Assembly: GCF_902712915.1 (NCBI RefSeq)
Contig: NZ_CACTIA010000005.1
Location: 1,698,001-1,762,000 of the forward strand
DNA from: Acidiphilium sp. C61
Lineage (GTDB): Bacteria; Pseudomonadota; Alphaproteobacteria; Acetobacterales; Acetobacteraceae
Reading direction: 5' to 3'
DNA length: 64,000 nucleotides
Shown here: in pieces, positions 1 to 9,572 of the stretch
How the letters are laid out: each line of letters opens with the position of its first letter
Numbering within the stretch: position 1 is the stretch's first letter
Translations under genes and position numbers: made by a program
Notes under the pieces: generated by a model
The model's input: only the letters and a program-made list of their open reading frames with translations
Databases searched by the model: none
What the model was told of the DNA's origin: nothing

Positions 1-2429
1 TCGAGGACCAGTTGCGGGCGATCCTGTACGGGATGACCGACGCGCCGCGCATCGTCGGCAAGCGCGACGAGACCGGGGCCACGCTGTTCCGCGCCGAAAG
101 CGATCTTGCCGCCGCCGATGTCACGCTCGGGCTGGGCCGGCGGGCGCAGCGGATCGTGCCGGATGCGGCGCGGGAGGCGGCGCTGGCGCGGCTCGCCGCG
201 ACGATCGAGGCCGGGCACGCGCTCGATTTCGGCGCGCACCGGGTGCCGTATTTCTGCGCCGGCTGCCCGCACAACACCAGCACCAGGGTGCCCGAGGGCT
301 CGCGCGCGATGGCGGGGATCGGCTGTCATTTCATGGCGACCTGGATGGACCGCGCGACCGATGCCTATTCGCACATGGGCGGCGAGGGCGCGGCCTGGAT
401 CGGCCAGGCGCCGTTCACCGCCGAGCCGCACGTCTTCGCCAATATCGGCGATGGCACCTATCACCATTCCGGCCTGCTCGCGATCCGCGCCGCCATCGCC
501 GCCGGGGTGAACATCACCTATCGCGTGCTGTTCAACGACGCGGTGGCGATGACCGGCGGCCAGCATGTCGACGGGCCGCTCAGCGTGCCGCAGATCACCC
601 GCGAACTGGCCGCCGAGGGGGTGAAGCGGATCGAGGTGGTGACCGACGAGCCGGAAAAATATCGAGAGGTGCGCGATCTCACGCCGGGCGTTGTCGTATC
701 GCATCGCCGCGAGCTGGACGCGATCCAGCGCGCGATCCGCGAAATCCAAGGTGTCACCGCGATCGTCTACGACCAGACCTGCGCGACCGAGAAGCGCCGC
801 CGCCGCAAGCGCGGCACGATGGCGGACCCGGCGAAGCGCGCCTTCATCAACAAGCGCGTCTGCGAGGGGTGCGGCGATTGCTCGCTTGTGTCGAACTGCA
901 TCGCCGTGGTGCCGGTGGAAACCCCGTTCGGGCGGAAGCGGGCGATCGACCAATCCGCCTGCAACAAGGATTTCTCCTGCGTCGAGGGGTTCTGCCCGAG
1001 CTTCGTCACCGTTCATGGCGGCGGGCTGAAAAAGCCGGAGGCGACGCGCGCCGCCCCGCCGGATGATCTGCCCGAGCCCACGCTGCCGCCCGCGGAATGG
1101 GACATGGTGGTGGCCGGGATCGGCGGCACCGGGGTGGTGACGATCGGCGCGCTGCTCGGCATGGCGGCGCATCTCGACGGGACGCAGGTTTCGGTGGTCG
1201 ATGTGCTCGGCCTCGCGCAGAAGGGCGGCGCCGTGGTCTCGCATCTGCGCTTCGGCGCGGCGGCCGGGGCGGCGCAGGCGCTACGGGTGCCGGCGGGTCG
1301 GGCCGACCTGCTGCTCGGCTGCGACGCGCTGGTCGCCGCCGAGCGGGAGACGCTCGACTGCCTGGGCGACAAGACGCGCGCGGTGGTCAACCTGCACGAG
1401 ACGATCACCGGGGAGTTCACCCGCAACCCCGCCTTCTCGCTGCCGATGGCGCGGCTGCGGCAGAGCCTGGCGCGGCGGGTGGGCGAGGCGCATCTTGACA
1501 CGATCGAGGCGACCGCGATCGCCACCGCGCTGATGGGCGACGCGATCGCGACCAACCTGTTCCTGCTCGGCTATGCCTGGCAGCGCGGGCTGGTGCCGGT
1601 GAGCCGGGCGGCGATCGCGCGGGCGGTGGAGATGAACGGGCAGGCGGTCGGGCTCAATCTCGCCGCCTTCGCCTGGGGCCGCGCGGCGGCGCATGATCCC
1701 GGCACGGTGGCGGAGCCGGGAGCGGAGCCGGGCGCCGCGCCGGGAGCGGAACCGGGGGGGTTCGACGCGCTGTTCGGGATGTTGCGCGACGATCTCGTCG
1801 CCTATCAGGACCGGCGCTACGCCGCCCGCTTCGCCGAGGCGGTGGAGGCGGTGCGCGCGGCGGAGCAGGCGGTGCGGCCGGGCTCGACCACGCTGGCCGA
1901 AACGGCGGCGCGCACGCTGCACCGGCTGATGGCCTACAAGGACGAATACGAGGTGGCGCGGCTCTACGCCCTCCCCGCCTTCCGCGCCGAGCTGGCGCGC
2001 AACTTCACCGACACGCGGGATATCCGCCTGCATCTCGCCCCGCCGCTGCTGGCGCGGCGCGACCAGGCGACCGGCCTGCCGCAAAAGCGCGAATACGGCC
2101 CCTGGATGCTCAAGGCGATGGCCGCGCTGGCGCCGCTCAAGGTGTTGCGCGGCACGGTGCTCGACCCGTTCGGCCACAGCGCCGAGCGGCGGGGCGAGCG
2201 GGCGCTGATCGGGCGCTACGAGGCGACGCTGCGCCGCATCGGCGCCGCGCTGGATGAGGGGAATTTCGCCGCCGCCCTGGCGCTGGCCGCCCTCCCCGCC
2301 GAGATCCGCGGCTTCGGTCACGTGAAGGCGCGCAGCCTCGCCGCCGTGGGGGCGCGCTGGGCGGAGCGCGAGGCCGCCTTCATCGCGCCGCCCGCCGCCG
2401 CACCGCGACTGCCGGCGGCAGCGGAGTGA
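1..2429 (+). CDS. Indolepyruvate:ferredoxin oxidoreductase, fused alpha/gamma type (5' end missing)
   Basis: The reading frame is open from the left edge of the window, so the N-terminal part lies outside; about 808 residues are visible. The enzyme oxidatively decarboxylates aryl pyruvates from aromatic amino acid transamination to aryl-acetyl-CoA, passing electrons to ferredoxin. Visible parts in order are a thiamine diphosphate region with GDGTYHHSG near base 447, a ferredoxin-like cysteine cluster beginning CEGCGDC near base 861, a gamma-type domain with GIGGTGVVTIG near base 1117, an Ala/Glu/Pro/Gly-rich linker (EPGAEPGAAPGAEPGG, about 1710-1760), and a long C-terminal region typical of the single-chain family of about 1160 residues. 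The linker probably separates domains. Confidence 0.9.
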   Translation, partial: EDQLRAILYGMTDAPRIVGKRDETGATLFRAESDLAAADVTLGLGRRAQRIVPDAAREAALARLAATIEAGHALDFGAHRVPYFCAGCPHNTSTRVPEGSRAMAGIGCHFMATWMDRATDAYSHMGGEGAAWIGQAPFTAEPHVFANIGDGTYHHSGLLAIRAAIAAGVNITYRVLFNDAVAMTGGQHVDGPLSVPQITRELAAEGVKRIEVVTDEPEKYREVRDLTPGVVVSHRRELDAIQRAIREIQGVTAIVYDQTCATEKRRRRKRGTMADPAKRAFINKRVCEGCGDCSLVSNCIAVVPVETPFGRKRAIDQSACNKDFSCVEGFCPSFVTVHGGGLKKPEATRAAPPDDLPEPTLPPAEWDMVVAGIGGTGVVTIGALLGMAAHLDGTQVSVVDVLGLAQKGGAVVSHLRFGAAAGAAQALRVPAGRADLLLGCDALVAAERETLDCLGDKTRAVVNLHETITGEFTRNPAFSLPMARLRQSLARRVGEAHLDTIEATAIATALMGDAIATNLFLLGYAWQRGLVPVSRAAIARAVEMNGQAVGLNLAAFAWGRAAAHDPGTVAEPGAEPGAAPGAEPGGFDALFGMLRDDLVAYQDRRYAARFAEAVEAVRAAEQAVRPGSTTLAETAARTLHRLMAYKDEYEVARLYALPAFRAELARNFTDTRDIRLHLAPPLLARRDQATGLPQKREYGPWMLKAMAALAPLKVLRGTVLDPFGHSAERRGERALIGRYEATLRRIGAALDEGNFAAALALAALPAEIRGFGHVKARSLAAVGARWAEREAAFIAPPAAAPRLPAAAE

Positions 2430-2442
2430 TCAGCGGCGATGA

Positions 2443-3555
2443 TCAGCGCGGCCGGGCGGCGCGGCGGCGGAGCAGGCGGGCGAAGAGCGGCATGGTGAAC
2501 ATCACCAGCAGCACCCGCAGCACATGGACGGCGAGGACGAAGGTGACGTCGGTCCGCGCGGCGATCGCCATCGCCAGGGCGGCGTAGATGCCGCCGGGCA
2601 GGGTGGCGAGGTAGCCCTCGAACGGGGTGGCCCCGGCGAGATCGGCGAGCAGCGCGCCGAGCCCGGCGCAGATCACGTTGACCAGCAGGATGAGGCCGAG
2701 CGCGGTCGGCAAGGCGCGGCCGATTTCGGCGAGGCGGGCGCGGGTGAAGCGCACCCCGGCCTGCCAGCCGATCGCGGCATAGGCGAGATCGACGATCGGC
2801 GCGGGCACGCCGGCATCGCCGGTGCGGCCGGTCAGGGTGATCGCCGCGGCGACGATCAGCGGGCCGAGCAGCGGGCCGGCCGGCATCCGGGTCAGGCGCG
2901 CGAGCAGCAGGCCGAGCGGGGCGGCGAGGCCGACAAGGACGAGCCCCTTCAGCCCGGCCGGGGGCACGGCGGCGGCCATGGCGCTGCCGTGAGAAAAATG
3001 GCCGCCGACATGAGATAAGTGGTCGGCGGCGGTCATGCCGCCGACGTGAAAGACGAAGGCGGCGACCAGCGGCATGATCGCGGTGACGAGGCCGACGCGC
3101 AGATATTGCACCACAGCGACCATGCGGATGTCGGCGCCGAGTTCGGCCGCCAGCGCCACGATGGCCGAGGCGCCGCCGGTGGTCAGCGCCAGCGCGCCGG
3201 TGGTGGGATCGACATCGCGGCGCAGGCCCATCAGCAGGCCGGCGCCGATCGAGACCAGCAGCGTCGCGAAGGTGACGAGAACGACCGGGACCGCATGGGC
3301 GGCGAGGGCGCGCAGGGTCGGCCCGCTCACCAGCGCGCCGATGACGACGCCGAGCACGGCCTGTGCGGCGAGCGAGGCGCTGCGCGGCACGCCCTCCGGC
3401 GCGTATCCCGCCAGTGCGAGGGCGGTGGCGACGAAAAGGGCCGCGAACAGGGCCGCGGAGGGCACGCCGATCGCGGCGAGCGGCACGGCGGACGCCGCCG
3501 TGACCGCAGCGAGCAGCGCCCAGCGCGCGGCCGCCGACCGGCGCGGAACCATCAT
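2443..3555 (-). CDS. AbrB family membrane protein (putative transporter)
   Basis: This 370-residue, almost entirely hydrophobic protein has about ten predicted membrane segments. Its two halves resemble each other (for example AALFVATALALAGYAP near the N-terminus and repeated GGIYAALAMAIAAR/GGASAIVALAAE motifs), as in the AbrB duplication family, once misnamed ammonia monooxygenase. The substrate of this family is not established. It converges with the oxidoreductase gene on its left, 13 bases away, and is followed on its right by a LysR regulator in the same direction. Assignment rests on overall pattern and the GGASAIVALAAELGAD segment; transport is inferred. Confidence 0.75.
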   Translation of the reverse strand: MMVPRRSAAARWALLAAVTAASAVPLAAIGVPSAALFAALFVATALALAGYAPEGVPRSASLAAQAVLGVVIGALVSGPTLRALAAHAVPVVLVTFATLLVSIGAGLLMGLRRDVDPTTGALALTTGGASAIVALAAELGADIRMVAVVQYLRVGLVTAIMPLVAAFVFHVGGMTAADHLSHVGGHFSHGSAMAAAVPPAGLKGLVLVGLAAPLGLLLARLTRMPAGPLLGPLIVAAAITLTGRTGDAGVPAPIVDLAYAAIGWQAGVRFTRARLAEIGRALPTALGLILLVNVICAGLGALLADLAGATPFEGYLATLPGGIYAALAMAIAARTDVTFVLAVHVLRVLLVMFTMPLFARLLRRRAARPR

Positions 3556-3573
3556 CCTCCGGCGGCTACAGGC

Positions 3574-4461
3574 TCAGCGGCGGCCGATCTCGGTCACCAG
3601 GAAGTCGCGGAAGACGGAGACGCGCTTCGAGTTCCGCAATTCCTCGGGATAGACGAAATACATGTCGATCTTCGGCGCCTTCACCTCGGGCAGCAGGCGG
3701 ACCATGCCGGTGGTATCCTCGGTCAGGTAGTCCGGCACGGCGCCGATGCCGATGCCGCTGCGAATGGCGATCAGCATGGCTTGCAGCGAGTTGACCTCGA
3801 GCGCGCCGGTGCGCGGGGCGGCGCCGTCCGGCCGGCCGATGCTGGCGATCCAGTTGACATCGGCCACCGGCGGCTTGCGGTCGCCGAACAGGATCAGGCG
3901 ATGATCGTCGAGATCCTCGGGCCGCTCGGGCGTCTTGCCGGCCTCGCGCAGGTAATCCTCGGAGGCGAAGATCTGCCAGCGGATTTCACCGAGGCTGCGC
4001 TGCACGAGGTCGGGCTGGCGGGGCGGGTGCATGCGGATCGCGACATCCGCCTCGCGCATCGCGAGGTCGAGATCGACATCGTCGAGCAGGAGCGAGATGC
4101 TGACATCGGGGTATTGCTTGAGGAAGGCGCGCAGCCGGGGGGCGAGCCAGACCACGCCGAAACTGTGCGTCGTCGTCACCTTCAGCCGGCCGGCCGGGCG
4201 TTCCTTGCTCTCGGCCAGCAGCGCCTCGGTCATGGCGAGCTTGGCGAAGACGTCGCGCACCGTGCGGTTGAGCTGCTCGCCCAGCTCGGTGAGGATCAGC
4301 CCGCGGGCGTGGCGGTGGAACAGCGGCACCGCCAGCGCCTCTTCAAGCGCCGAGATCTGCCGCGAGACGGCGGATTGCGAGAGGTTCAGCACGTCGCCCG
4401 CATGGGTGAAGCTGCCCGCCTCGGCCACCGCGTGAAACACGCGCAACTTGTCCCAGTCCAT
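3574..4461 (-). CDS. LysR family transcriptional regulator
   Basis: A 295-residue LysR regulator with an N-terminal winged helix-turn-helix (MDWDKLRVFHAVAEAGSF, then LNLSQSAVSRQISALEEAL) and a periplasmic-binding-protein-like effector domain. The start is set at MDWDKLR because homologues begin there; five extra in-frame codons lie upstream. It follows trxB on the same strand after a gap of 64 bases and precedes the AbrB-type protein gene. The effector is unknown. Next to thioredoxin reductase it could respond to redox state or regulate the AbrB gene, but neither is shown by the sequence. Confidence 0.88.
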   Translation of the reverse strand: MDWDKLRVFHAVAEAGSFTHAGDVLNLSQSAVSRQISALEEALAVPLFHRHARGLILTELGEQLNRTVRDVFAKLAMTEALLAESKERPAGRLKVTTTHSFGVVWLAPRLRAFLKQYPDVSISLLLDDVDLDLAMREADVAIRMHPPRQPDLVQRSLGEIRWQIFASEDYLREAGKTPERPEDLDDHRLILFGDRKPPVADVNWIASIGRPDGAAPRTGALEVNSLQAMLIAIRSGIGIGAVPDYLTEDTTGMVRLLPEVKAPKIDMYFVYPEELRNSKRVSVFRDFLVTEIGRR

Positions 4462-4525
4462 GTGATTGCCTGTCACGGTCAGCTTCCCTTTCCCGGCCCG
4501 GCAATGGGCCGTATTTTATATTGTC

Positions 4526-5497
4526 TCAAGCAGCCTGTTGTTCGATTTGCGCGTGGTGCGCAAGGAATTTCTCCGCCTCGAGCGCCGCCATGCAGCCGGT
4601 GCCGGCGGCGGTGACGGCCTGGCGGTAGGTGCGGTCCTGCACGTCGCCGGCGGCGAAGACGCCGGGAACCGAGGTCTGCGCCGTGCCGGGGATGGTGCGG
4701 ATATAGCCTTCGTCGTCCATCTCGATCTTGCCGCGGAAGAGCGACGTGGCCGGATCATGCCCGATGGCGATGAACACGCCGTCAACCGCGATGCTGCGTT
4801 CGACGCCGGTTTTCACGTTGCGCAGCCGCGCGCCGGTGACGACGGCGGGGCTGCCTTCGCCGGTGATTTCCTCGACCGTGTGATCCCAGATCACCTCGAT
4901 CTTCGGGTGGGCGAACAGCCGGTCCTGGAGGATTTTCTCGGCGCGCAGCGAATCGCGGCGGTGGATCAGTGTCACCTTGGTCGCGTGGTTGGTCAGGTAG
5001 AGCGCTTCCTCGACCGCGGTATTGCCGCCGCCGACCACGGCGACCTCGCGGCCGCGATAGAAGAAGCCGTCGCACGTCGCACAGGCGGAGACGCCGGCAC
5101 CCTGGTATTGCTGTTCGGAGGGCAGGCCGAGCCAGCGGGCCTGCGCGCCAGTGGCGATGACCACCGCCTCGGCGCGGTAGAGCGTGCCGGAATCGCCGCG
5201 CGCGGTGAAGGGGCGGGCGGCGAGATCGATCTCGGTGATGATGTCGTATTCGATGCGGGTGCCGACATGCTCGGCCTGGGCGCGCATCTGCTCCATCAGC
5301 CAGGGGCCCTGGATGACATCGGCGAAGCCCGGATAATTCTCGACATCGGTGGTGATGGTCAGCTGGCCGCCGGGCTGCAGACCGGCAACGATCACCGGGG
5401 CGAGATTCGCCCGCGCGGCGTAGATCCCCGCCGTGTAGCCGGCCGGGCCGGCGCCGATGATCAGCAGTTTCGTCTCGATCGTGGCCTGATCCGCCAT
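4526..5497 (-). CDS. trxB: Thioredoxin-disulfide reductase
   Basis: A 323-residue NADPH-dependent flavoenzyme that reduces thioredoxin in the cytoplasm. It has the N-terminal FAD motif LLIIGAGPAGYTAGIYAARA, the redox-active CATC pair in SACATCDGFF, the NADPH motif VVGGGNTAVEEALYL, and the C-terminal FAD motif GVFAAGDVQD. The start MADQATIETK is chosen because the upstream 85 in-frame codons look like non-coding DNA shared with the Lrp promoter region. It is divergent from an Lrp-type regulator, an arrangement common in related Rhodospirillales genomes. Confidence 0.97.
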   Translation of the reverse strand: MADQATIETKLLIIGAGPAGYTAGIYAARANLAPVIVAGLQPGGQLTITTDVENYPGFADVIQGPWLMEQMRAQAEHVGTRIEYDIITEIDLAARPFTARGDSGTLYRAEAVVIATGAQARWLGLPSEQQYQGAGVSACATCDGFFYRGREVAVVGGGNTAVEEALYLTNHATKVTLIHRRDSLRAEKILQDRLFAHPKIEVIWDHTVEEITGEGSPAVVTGARLRNVKTGVERSIAVDGVFIAIGHDPATSLFRGKIEMDDEGYIRTIPGTAQTSVPGVFAAGDVQDRTYRQAVTAAGTGCMAALEAEKFLAHHAQIEQQAA

Positions 5498-5639
5498 TTG
5501 TTGCACCTCTGATGCGGAATTAAGGGTGCGGCGGCGGGTTTTCCAGCTTTCCGCGCCGCATTCACACCCTGAGGTTATGCAATTATATGACCGGACTATA
5601 TCTGTCACGCGATCAACTCTTTCCGAGCGGTGAAAACCC
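5498..5639. promoter_or_regulatory. Divergent promoter region trxB / Lrp regulator
   Basis: This 142-base gap separates two divergent genes and must hold both promoters. Its centre (about 5573-5600) is conspicuously AT-rich (atgcaattatatgaccgg and nearby) compared with the GC-rich surroundings, as expected for promoter DNA. No precise operator can be called. Confidence 0.5.
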
Positions 5640-6143
5640 ATGCCGTCAACCCCGGCCTCCCCGTCCTCGCCGCGCCTCGCCGAGGCCACGCCGATCGACG
5701 ATATCGACCGCCGGATCATCGCCGAATTGCAGGCGGACGGGCGGATGACCAATGTGGAGCTGGCGAGCCGCGCCGGGATTTCGCCGCCGCCCTGCCTGCG
5801 CCGGGTGCGGCGGCTGGAGGAGGCCGGGCTGATCCGCGGCTATCACGCCGAGACCGACGCGCAGAAGCTCGGCTGGCAGATCGAGCTGTTCGCCATCGTC
5901 GGGCTGGACAGCCAGCGCCAGGCGGTGCTGGACGCGTTCGAGGCGATGGTCGGCGGCTGGGAGGAGGTGCGCGAGTGCCACATGATCCGCGGCGGCGACG
6001 ATTTTCTCCTCCGCCTGGTCGCGCGGGATACGGCGCACGAGAACCAGCTCACCGAGCGGCTGACCGCCGCCCCCAACGTGACGCGCGTGCAGACGCTGCA
6101 AACCATCCGCACCAGCAAGGCGCTTGCCGGGGTGCCGATCTGA
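5640..6143 (+). CDS. Lrp/AsnC family transcriptional regulator
   Basis: A 167-residue regulator with an AsnC-type helix-turn-helix (IDDIDRRIIAELQADGRMTN, then ELASRAGISPPPCLRRVRRL) followed by a RAM/ligand-binding domain (residues about 85-160). Proteins of this family usually sense amino acids and often control the adjacent gene. Here the neighbour is the divergent trxB, so regulation of thioredoxin reductase is possible but not shown. The N-terminus has a short Pro/Ser-rich extension before the helix-turn-helix. Confidence 0.93.
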   Translation: MPSTPASPSSPRLAEATPIDDIDRRIIAELQADGRMTNVELASRAGISPPPCLRRVRRLEEAGLIRGYHAETDAQKLGWQIELFAIVGLDSQRQAVLDAFEAMVGGWEEVRECHMIRGGDDFLLRLVARDTAHENQLTERLTAAPNVTRVQTLQTIRTSKALAGVPI

Positions 6144-6158
6144 GGCCATACCCGGCGC

Positions 6159-7115
6159 ATGAACACGTCCCGGCATGAATTCGACCGCACCGACGCGCGC
6201 GGGCTGATCGCCATCGCCGTGCTCGGCGCCGTCCTCGACCTCGCGAGCCGGCTGGTCCCCGCTGTGCTGCCCTATCTCGCGCCCTATATTTTCAACGCGG
6301 CGATCTTCGCCGGGCCGCTGCTGGCGGCGTTCTGGTATGGGCGCGGGCTCGCGCGGAGCGCGGCGCGGCCGGCGCGCTGGCGCATCATCGCCTTCTATGC
6401 CGGGGTGGCGGCGATCTATTTCGTCGGCCAGACGCGCTTCGAATATGCCGCCCAGCACATGTTCTTCCTCAACCGCGTGCAGCAGGCGACGTTCGGTGTG
6501 TTCGCCCCGTTCCTGATCGCGTTTTCCTGGCCGCGCGACGTGCTGGCCGCCGGGGTGCCGGCCGGGCTGATCCGGCTGTTCGAGCGCGGGGCGGGACGGG
6601 TCGTGCTGCGGGTGCTGCGGTTTCCGCCGGTCGCCATCGTGGTGTGGCTGGCGACGACGGATGTGTGGCTGATCCCGCGGGTCAATTTCGCCTCGATGAT
6701 CAACCCGCCGCTCTATGCGGTCATGAATGTCTCGATGATCGCGGCGGGGCTGCTGTTCTGGCTGGTGGTGCTCGATCCGCGGCCGCGGGCGGAGGCGGGG
6801 TATTCCTACCTGACGCGGATGGCGGCGGGCTTCCTGCCGATGTTTCCGCAGATCGCGGTGTCGTCCTATATCGCGCTGACCCAGACCGGGCTCTACAATT
6901 TCTACGATCTGTGCGGCCGGCTCTATCCCACGATCTCGCCGATGAAGGACCAGATGCTGGGCGGGATCATCCAGTGGATTCCGCCGGGGATGCTGAACAC
7001 GGCGGTGCTGTTCGTGCTGCTGCACGCGATCCGCCGGAGCGAGGACAGGCAGGTGGCGGCGACGCCGATCCCGCCCGGAGCACGGGTGATCGAGGCGCGC
7101 TGGACCGGGCGCTAG
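6159..7115 (+). CDS. CtaG-like (caa3_CtaG family) multi-pass membrane protein
   Basis: A 318-residue integral membrane protein with roughly seven hydrophobic segments. The segment FEYAAQHMFFLNRVQQATFG followed by APFLIAFSWP matches the family signature of a His-Met pair before a Pro-rich turn. The later segment DQMLGGIIQWIPPGM matches the conserved DQ-x-LGG-x-x-x-WIP motif of caa3_CtaG proteins. These proteins are linked to cytochrome oxidase assembly, probably copper delivery, but no oxidase gene lies nearby. It starts 15 bases after the Lrp gene on the same strand. Function is inferred from the motifs only. Confidence 0.65.
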   Translation: MNTSRHEFDRTDARGLIAIAVLGAVLDLASRLVPAVLPYLAPYIFNAAIFAGPLLAAFWYGRGLARSAARPARWRIIAFYAGVAAIYFVGQTRFEYAAQHMFFLNRVQQATFGVFAPFLIAFSWPRDVLAAGVPAGLIRLFERGAGRVVLRVLRFPPVAIVVWLATTDVWLIPRVNFASMINPPLYAVMNVSMIAAGLLFWLVVLDPRPRAEAGYSYLTRMAAGFLPMFPQIAVSSYIALTQTGLYNFYDLCGRLYPTISPMKDQMLGGIIQWIPPGMLNTAVLFVLLHAIRRSEDRQVAATPIPPGARVIEARWTGR

Positions 7116-7210
7116 GCCGGGCTGCCCTTGCGGCGCGGGGCGGTTGCGGCTAGGCCGCTTGTCTGTGCGGATGCGGGACTGGCCCGGATCCGGTTGGGTG
7201 ACATCGTGTG

Positions 7211-9568
7211 ATGGGGAGACAGTCCTTGCGGCGACTGCGATTGGCTCTGATGACCACGGCGTGCCTCGCGCCGGTGTTCCTCGCACCCGCGGCGCGGGCG
7301 GCGACCCCTGCCCCGGCTGCGGCCACGGCGAGCGGCGGGCGCATCGCCTCGATCCGGGTGCGCGGCAACCAGCGCATCGATGCCAATACCGTTCTCTCCT
7401 ATATCCTGCTGCGCCCGGGCGACCAGTTCAGCCAGCGGCGGATGGATCTCAGCCTGAAGACGCTCTACGCCACCGGCCTGTTCAGCTCGGTCTCGCTCAC
7501 CCGCGAGGGCGACACGCTGGTGGTGGACGTGCAGGAGAACCCGGTGGTCAACCAGGTGTTCTTCCGCGGCAATTCGGTGCTGAAGGACGACAAGCTCTCG
7601 AAGGCGATCTCGCTCAAGCCCGGCGCGGTGTTCACCCGCGCGGCGGCGGCGGCGGACACCAGGGCGATCCTCGATCTCTACGGCAAGCAGGGGCATTACG
7701 GCGCCACCGTCACGCCCGAGATCGTCAAGCTGCCGGAAAACCGGGTGAACGTGGTGTTCCGCTGCCATGACGGCGCGGAGACGCTGATCAGCCGGATCGA
7801 TTTCGTCGGCAACCACGCCTATGGCCAGACGCGGCTGCGCGAGGTGATCTCCAGCCGCGAGGACGCGTGGTTCCGCTTCCTCTCCAGCGCCGATGAATAC
7901 AACCCCGAGCGGGTGAAATACGACGAGGCGCTGCTCAGCCGGTTCTATTTCCATCACGGCTATGCCGACTTCAAGGTGCAGAGCGCCACCGCCCAGCTCG
8001 CACCGGACCGCAAATCGTTCTTCCTGACCTTCGTGATGAACGAGGGGCCGCGCTATCACATTGGCGGGGTGAAGGTGGAGAGCAGCGTCGCCAACCTGCC
8101 CGCAGCGTCGCTGCGCGCGCTGGTGCCGATCGAGAAGGGTGACCTGTTCGACGGCGATGCGATCCAGACCGCGGTGAAGGCGATCTCGAAGGCGGCGCAG
8201 AATCGCGGCTTCGCCTTCGCCCAGGTGGTGCCGGACGTTCACGAGGACCACGCGACGCACAAGGTGGATCTCACCTTCCGCGTCGTCGAGGGGCCGAAGG
8301 TCTATGTCAACGACGTGGTGATCAGCGGCAATACCCGCACCGAGGACGAGGTGATCCGCCGCCAGGTCGAGCTGGCGCCGGGCGATGCGTATAATCAGGA
8401 CGCGGTCGACCAGTCGAAGCAGAACCTCGAGAATCTCGGCTATTTCAAGAAGCAGGACGGGGTCAGGATCTCGACCGCGCCGACGACCACGCAGGATCGC
8501 GTCAATCTCGACGTCAATGTCGACGAGCAGGCGACCGGGCAGTTCTCGCTCGGCGGCGGCTATTCGACCGATCTCGGCGCGCTGGCGAATATCGGGCTGA
8601 GCCAGGACAATTTCCTCGGCACCGGCATCAGCACCTCGATCTCGGCGCTGCTGGCGCAGAAGGGCACGCAGTTCAATCTCGGCGTCACCAACCCGTATTT
8701 CCTCGGCCGCAACCTGATCGCCGGCTTCGACCTGTTCCGCACCGATACCTACAACTCGACCGCCTACGTGTTCAGCGAGCGCTCGCTCGGCGGCGACGTG
8801 CGGGTGGGCTTCCGCTACAACGACCATGTCAGCCAGGCCTTCACCTATACGCTGAGCACGCGCGACATCTACAACATCGCCTCGACCGCGAGCCTCTACA
8901 TCCTGAGCGAGCAGGGCAAGACCACGCTCTCGCAGCTCGGCTCGACGCTGACCTTCGACTACCGCAACAACCGCATCGATCCCTCCAGCGGCGAGATCCT
9001 GTCGCTGTCGGGCGATTTCGCGGGGCTGGGCGGAACCGCGAAATATGTCCGGCTGGAGGCGCGCGGCGCCTATTACATCCCGCTCGAACGCCTGCTCGGC
9101 GACAAGGCCTGGGTGCTGGAGTTCGACGGGCATGTCGGCAAGATTCTCGGCATCGAGGGCTACCGCACGACACTGGCGGACCGCTTCTTCCTTGGCGGCG
9201 ACAGCATGCTCGGCTTCCAGACCGGCGGCGCCGGCCCGCATGACACGCAGTATGGCGACAGCATCGGCGGCAATTTCATCTGGACGCAGGACACGGTGCT
9301 GCACTTCCCGCTGCCGGTCAGCCCCGATCTCGGCGTGACCGGCTTCGCCTTCGCCGATATCGGCAGCCTCTCCGGGGTGTCGCCGATCACGGTGAACGGC
9401 ACCACGCTCGGCGTTTACGACAATGCGGCGCCGCGCATCTCGGCCGGTCTCGGCGTGGCGTGGAACACGCCGTTCGGGCTCATCGACCTGTCCTATGCCC
9501 AGCCGATCAAGAAATACAAATACGACCAGATCGAGCAATTCCGCGTTTCCTTTGGTACGAGGTTCTGA
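7211..9568 (+). CDS. bamA: Outer membrane protein assembly factor BamA
   Basis: A protein of about 785 residues that inserts beta-barrel proteins into the outer membrane. It has a signal peptide ending near APAARA, five POTRA repeats (starting IASIRVRGNQRIDANTVLSY) and a C-terminal 16-strand barrel ending in FRVSFGTRF, with the terminal Phe typical of outer membrane proteins. The start is uncertain: GTG 7208 and ATG 7211 lack a good ribosome site, whereas TTG 7226 sits 6 bases after GGGGAGA. It heads bamA-skp-lpxD-fabZ-lpxA-lpxI. The usual upstream neighbours uppS-cdsA-dxr-rseP are absent. Confidence 0.95.
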   Translation: MGRQSLRRLRLALMTTACLAPVFLAPAARAATPAPAAATASGGRIASIRVRGNQRIDANTVLSYILLRPGDQFSQRRMDLSLKTLYATGLFSSVSLTREGDTLVVDVQENPVVNQVFFRGNSVLKDDKLSKAISLKPGAVFTRAAAAADTRAILDLYGKQGHYGATVTPEIVKLPENRVNVVFRCHDGAETLISRIDFVGNHAYGQTRLREVISSREDAWFRFLSSADEYNPERVKYDEALLSRFYFHHGYADFKVQSATAQLAPDRKSFFLTFVMNEGPRYHIGGVKVESSVANLPAASLRALVPIEKGDLFDGDAIQTAVKAISKAAQNRGFAFAQVVPDVHEDHATHKVDLTFRVVEGPKVYVNDVVISGNTRTEDEVIRRQVELAPGDAYNQDAVDQSKQNLENLGYFKKQDGVRISTAPTTTQDRVNLDVNVDEQATGQFSLGGGYSTDLGALANIGLSQDNFLGTGISTSISALLAQKGTQFNLGVTNPYFLGRNLIAGFDLFRTDTYNSTAYVFSERSLGGDVRVGFRYNDHVSQAFTYTLSTRDIYNIASTASLYILSEQGKTTLSQLGSTLTFDYRNNRIDPSSGEILSLSGDFAGLGGTAKYVRLEARGAYYIPLERLLGDKAWVLEFDGHVGKILGIEGYRTTLADRFFLGGDSMLGFQTGGAGPHDTQYGDSIGGNFIWTQDTVLHFPLPVSPDLGVTGFAFADIGSLSGVSPITVNGTTLGVYDNAAPRISAGLGVAWNTPFGLIDLSYAQPIKKYKYDQIEQFRVSFGTRF

Positions 9569-9572
9569 TCAC

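Noticed and set aside
3019..4614. Long 531-residue plus-strand frame
   Set aside because: It is antisense to the AbrB and LysR genes, rich in Arg/Gly/His, and lacks any family pattern; a GC-rich shadow frame.
5498..5752. N-terminal extension of trxB by 85 codons
   Set aside because: The extra residues are unlike the family and would occupy the whole divergent promoter and part of the Lrp gene.
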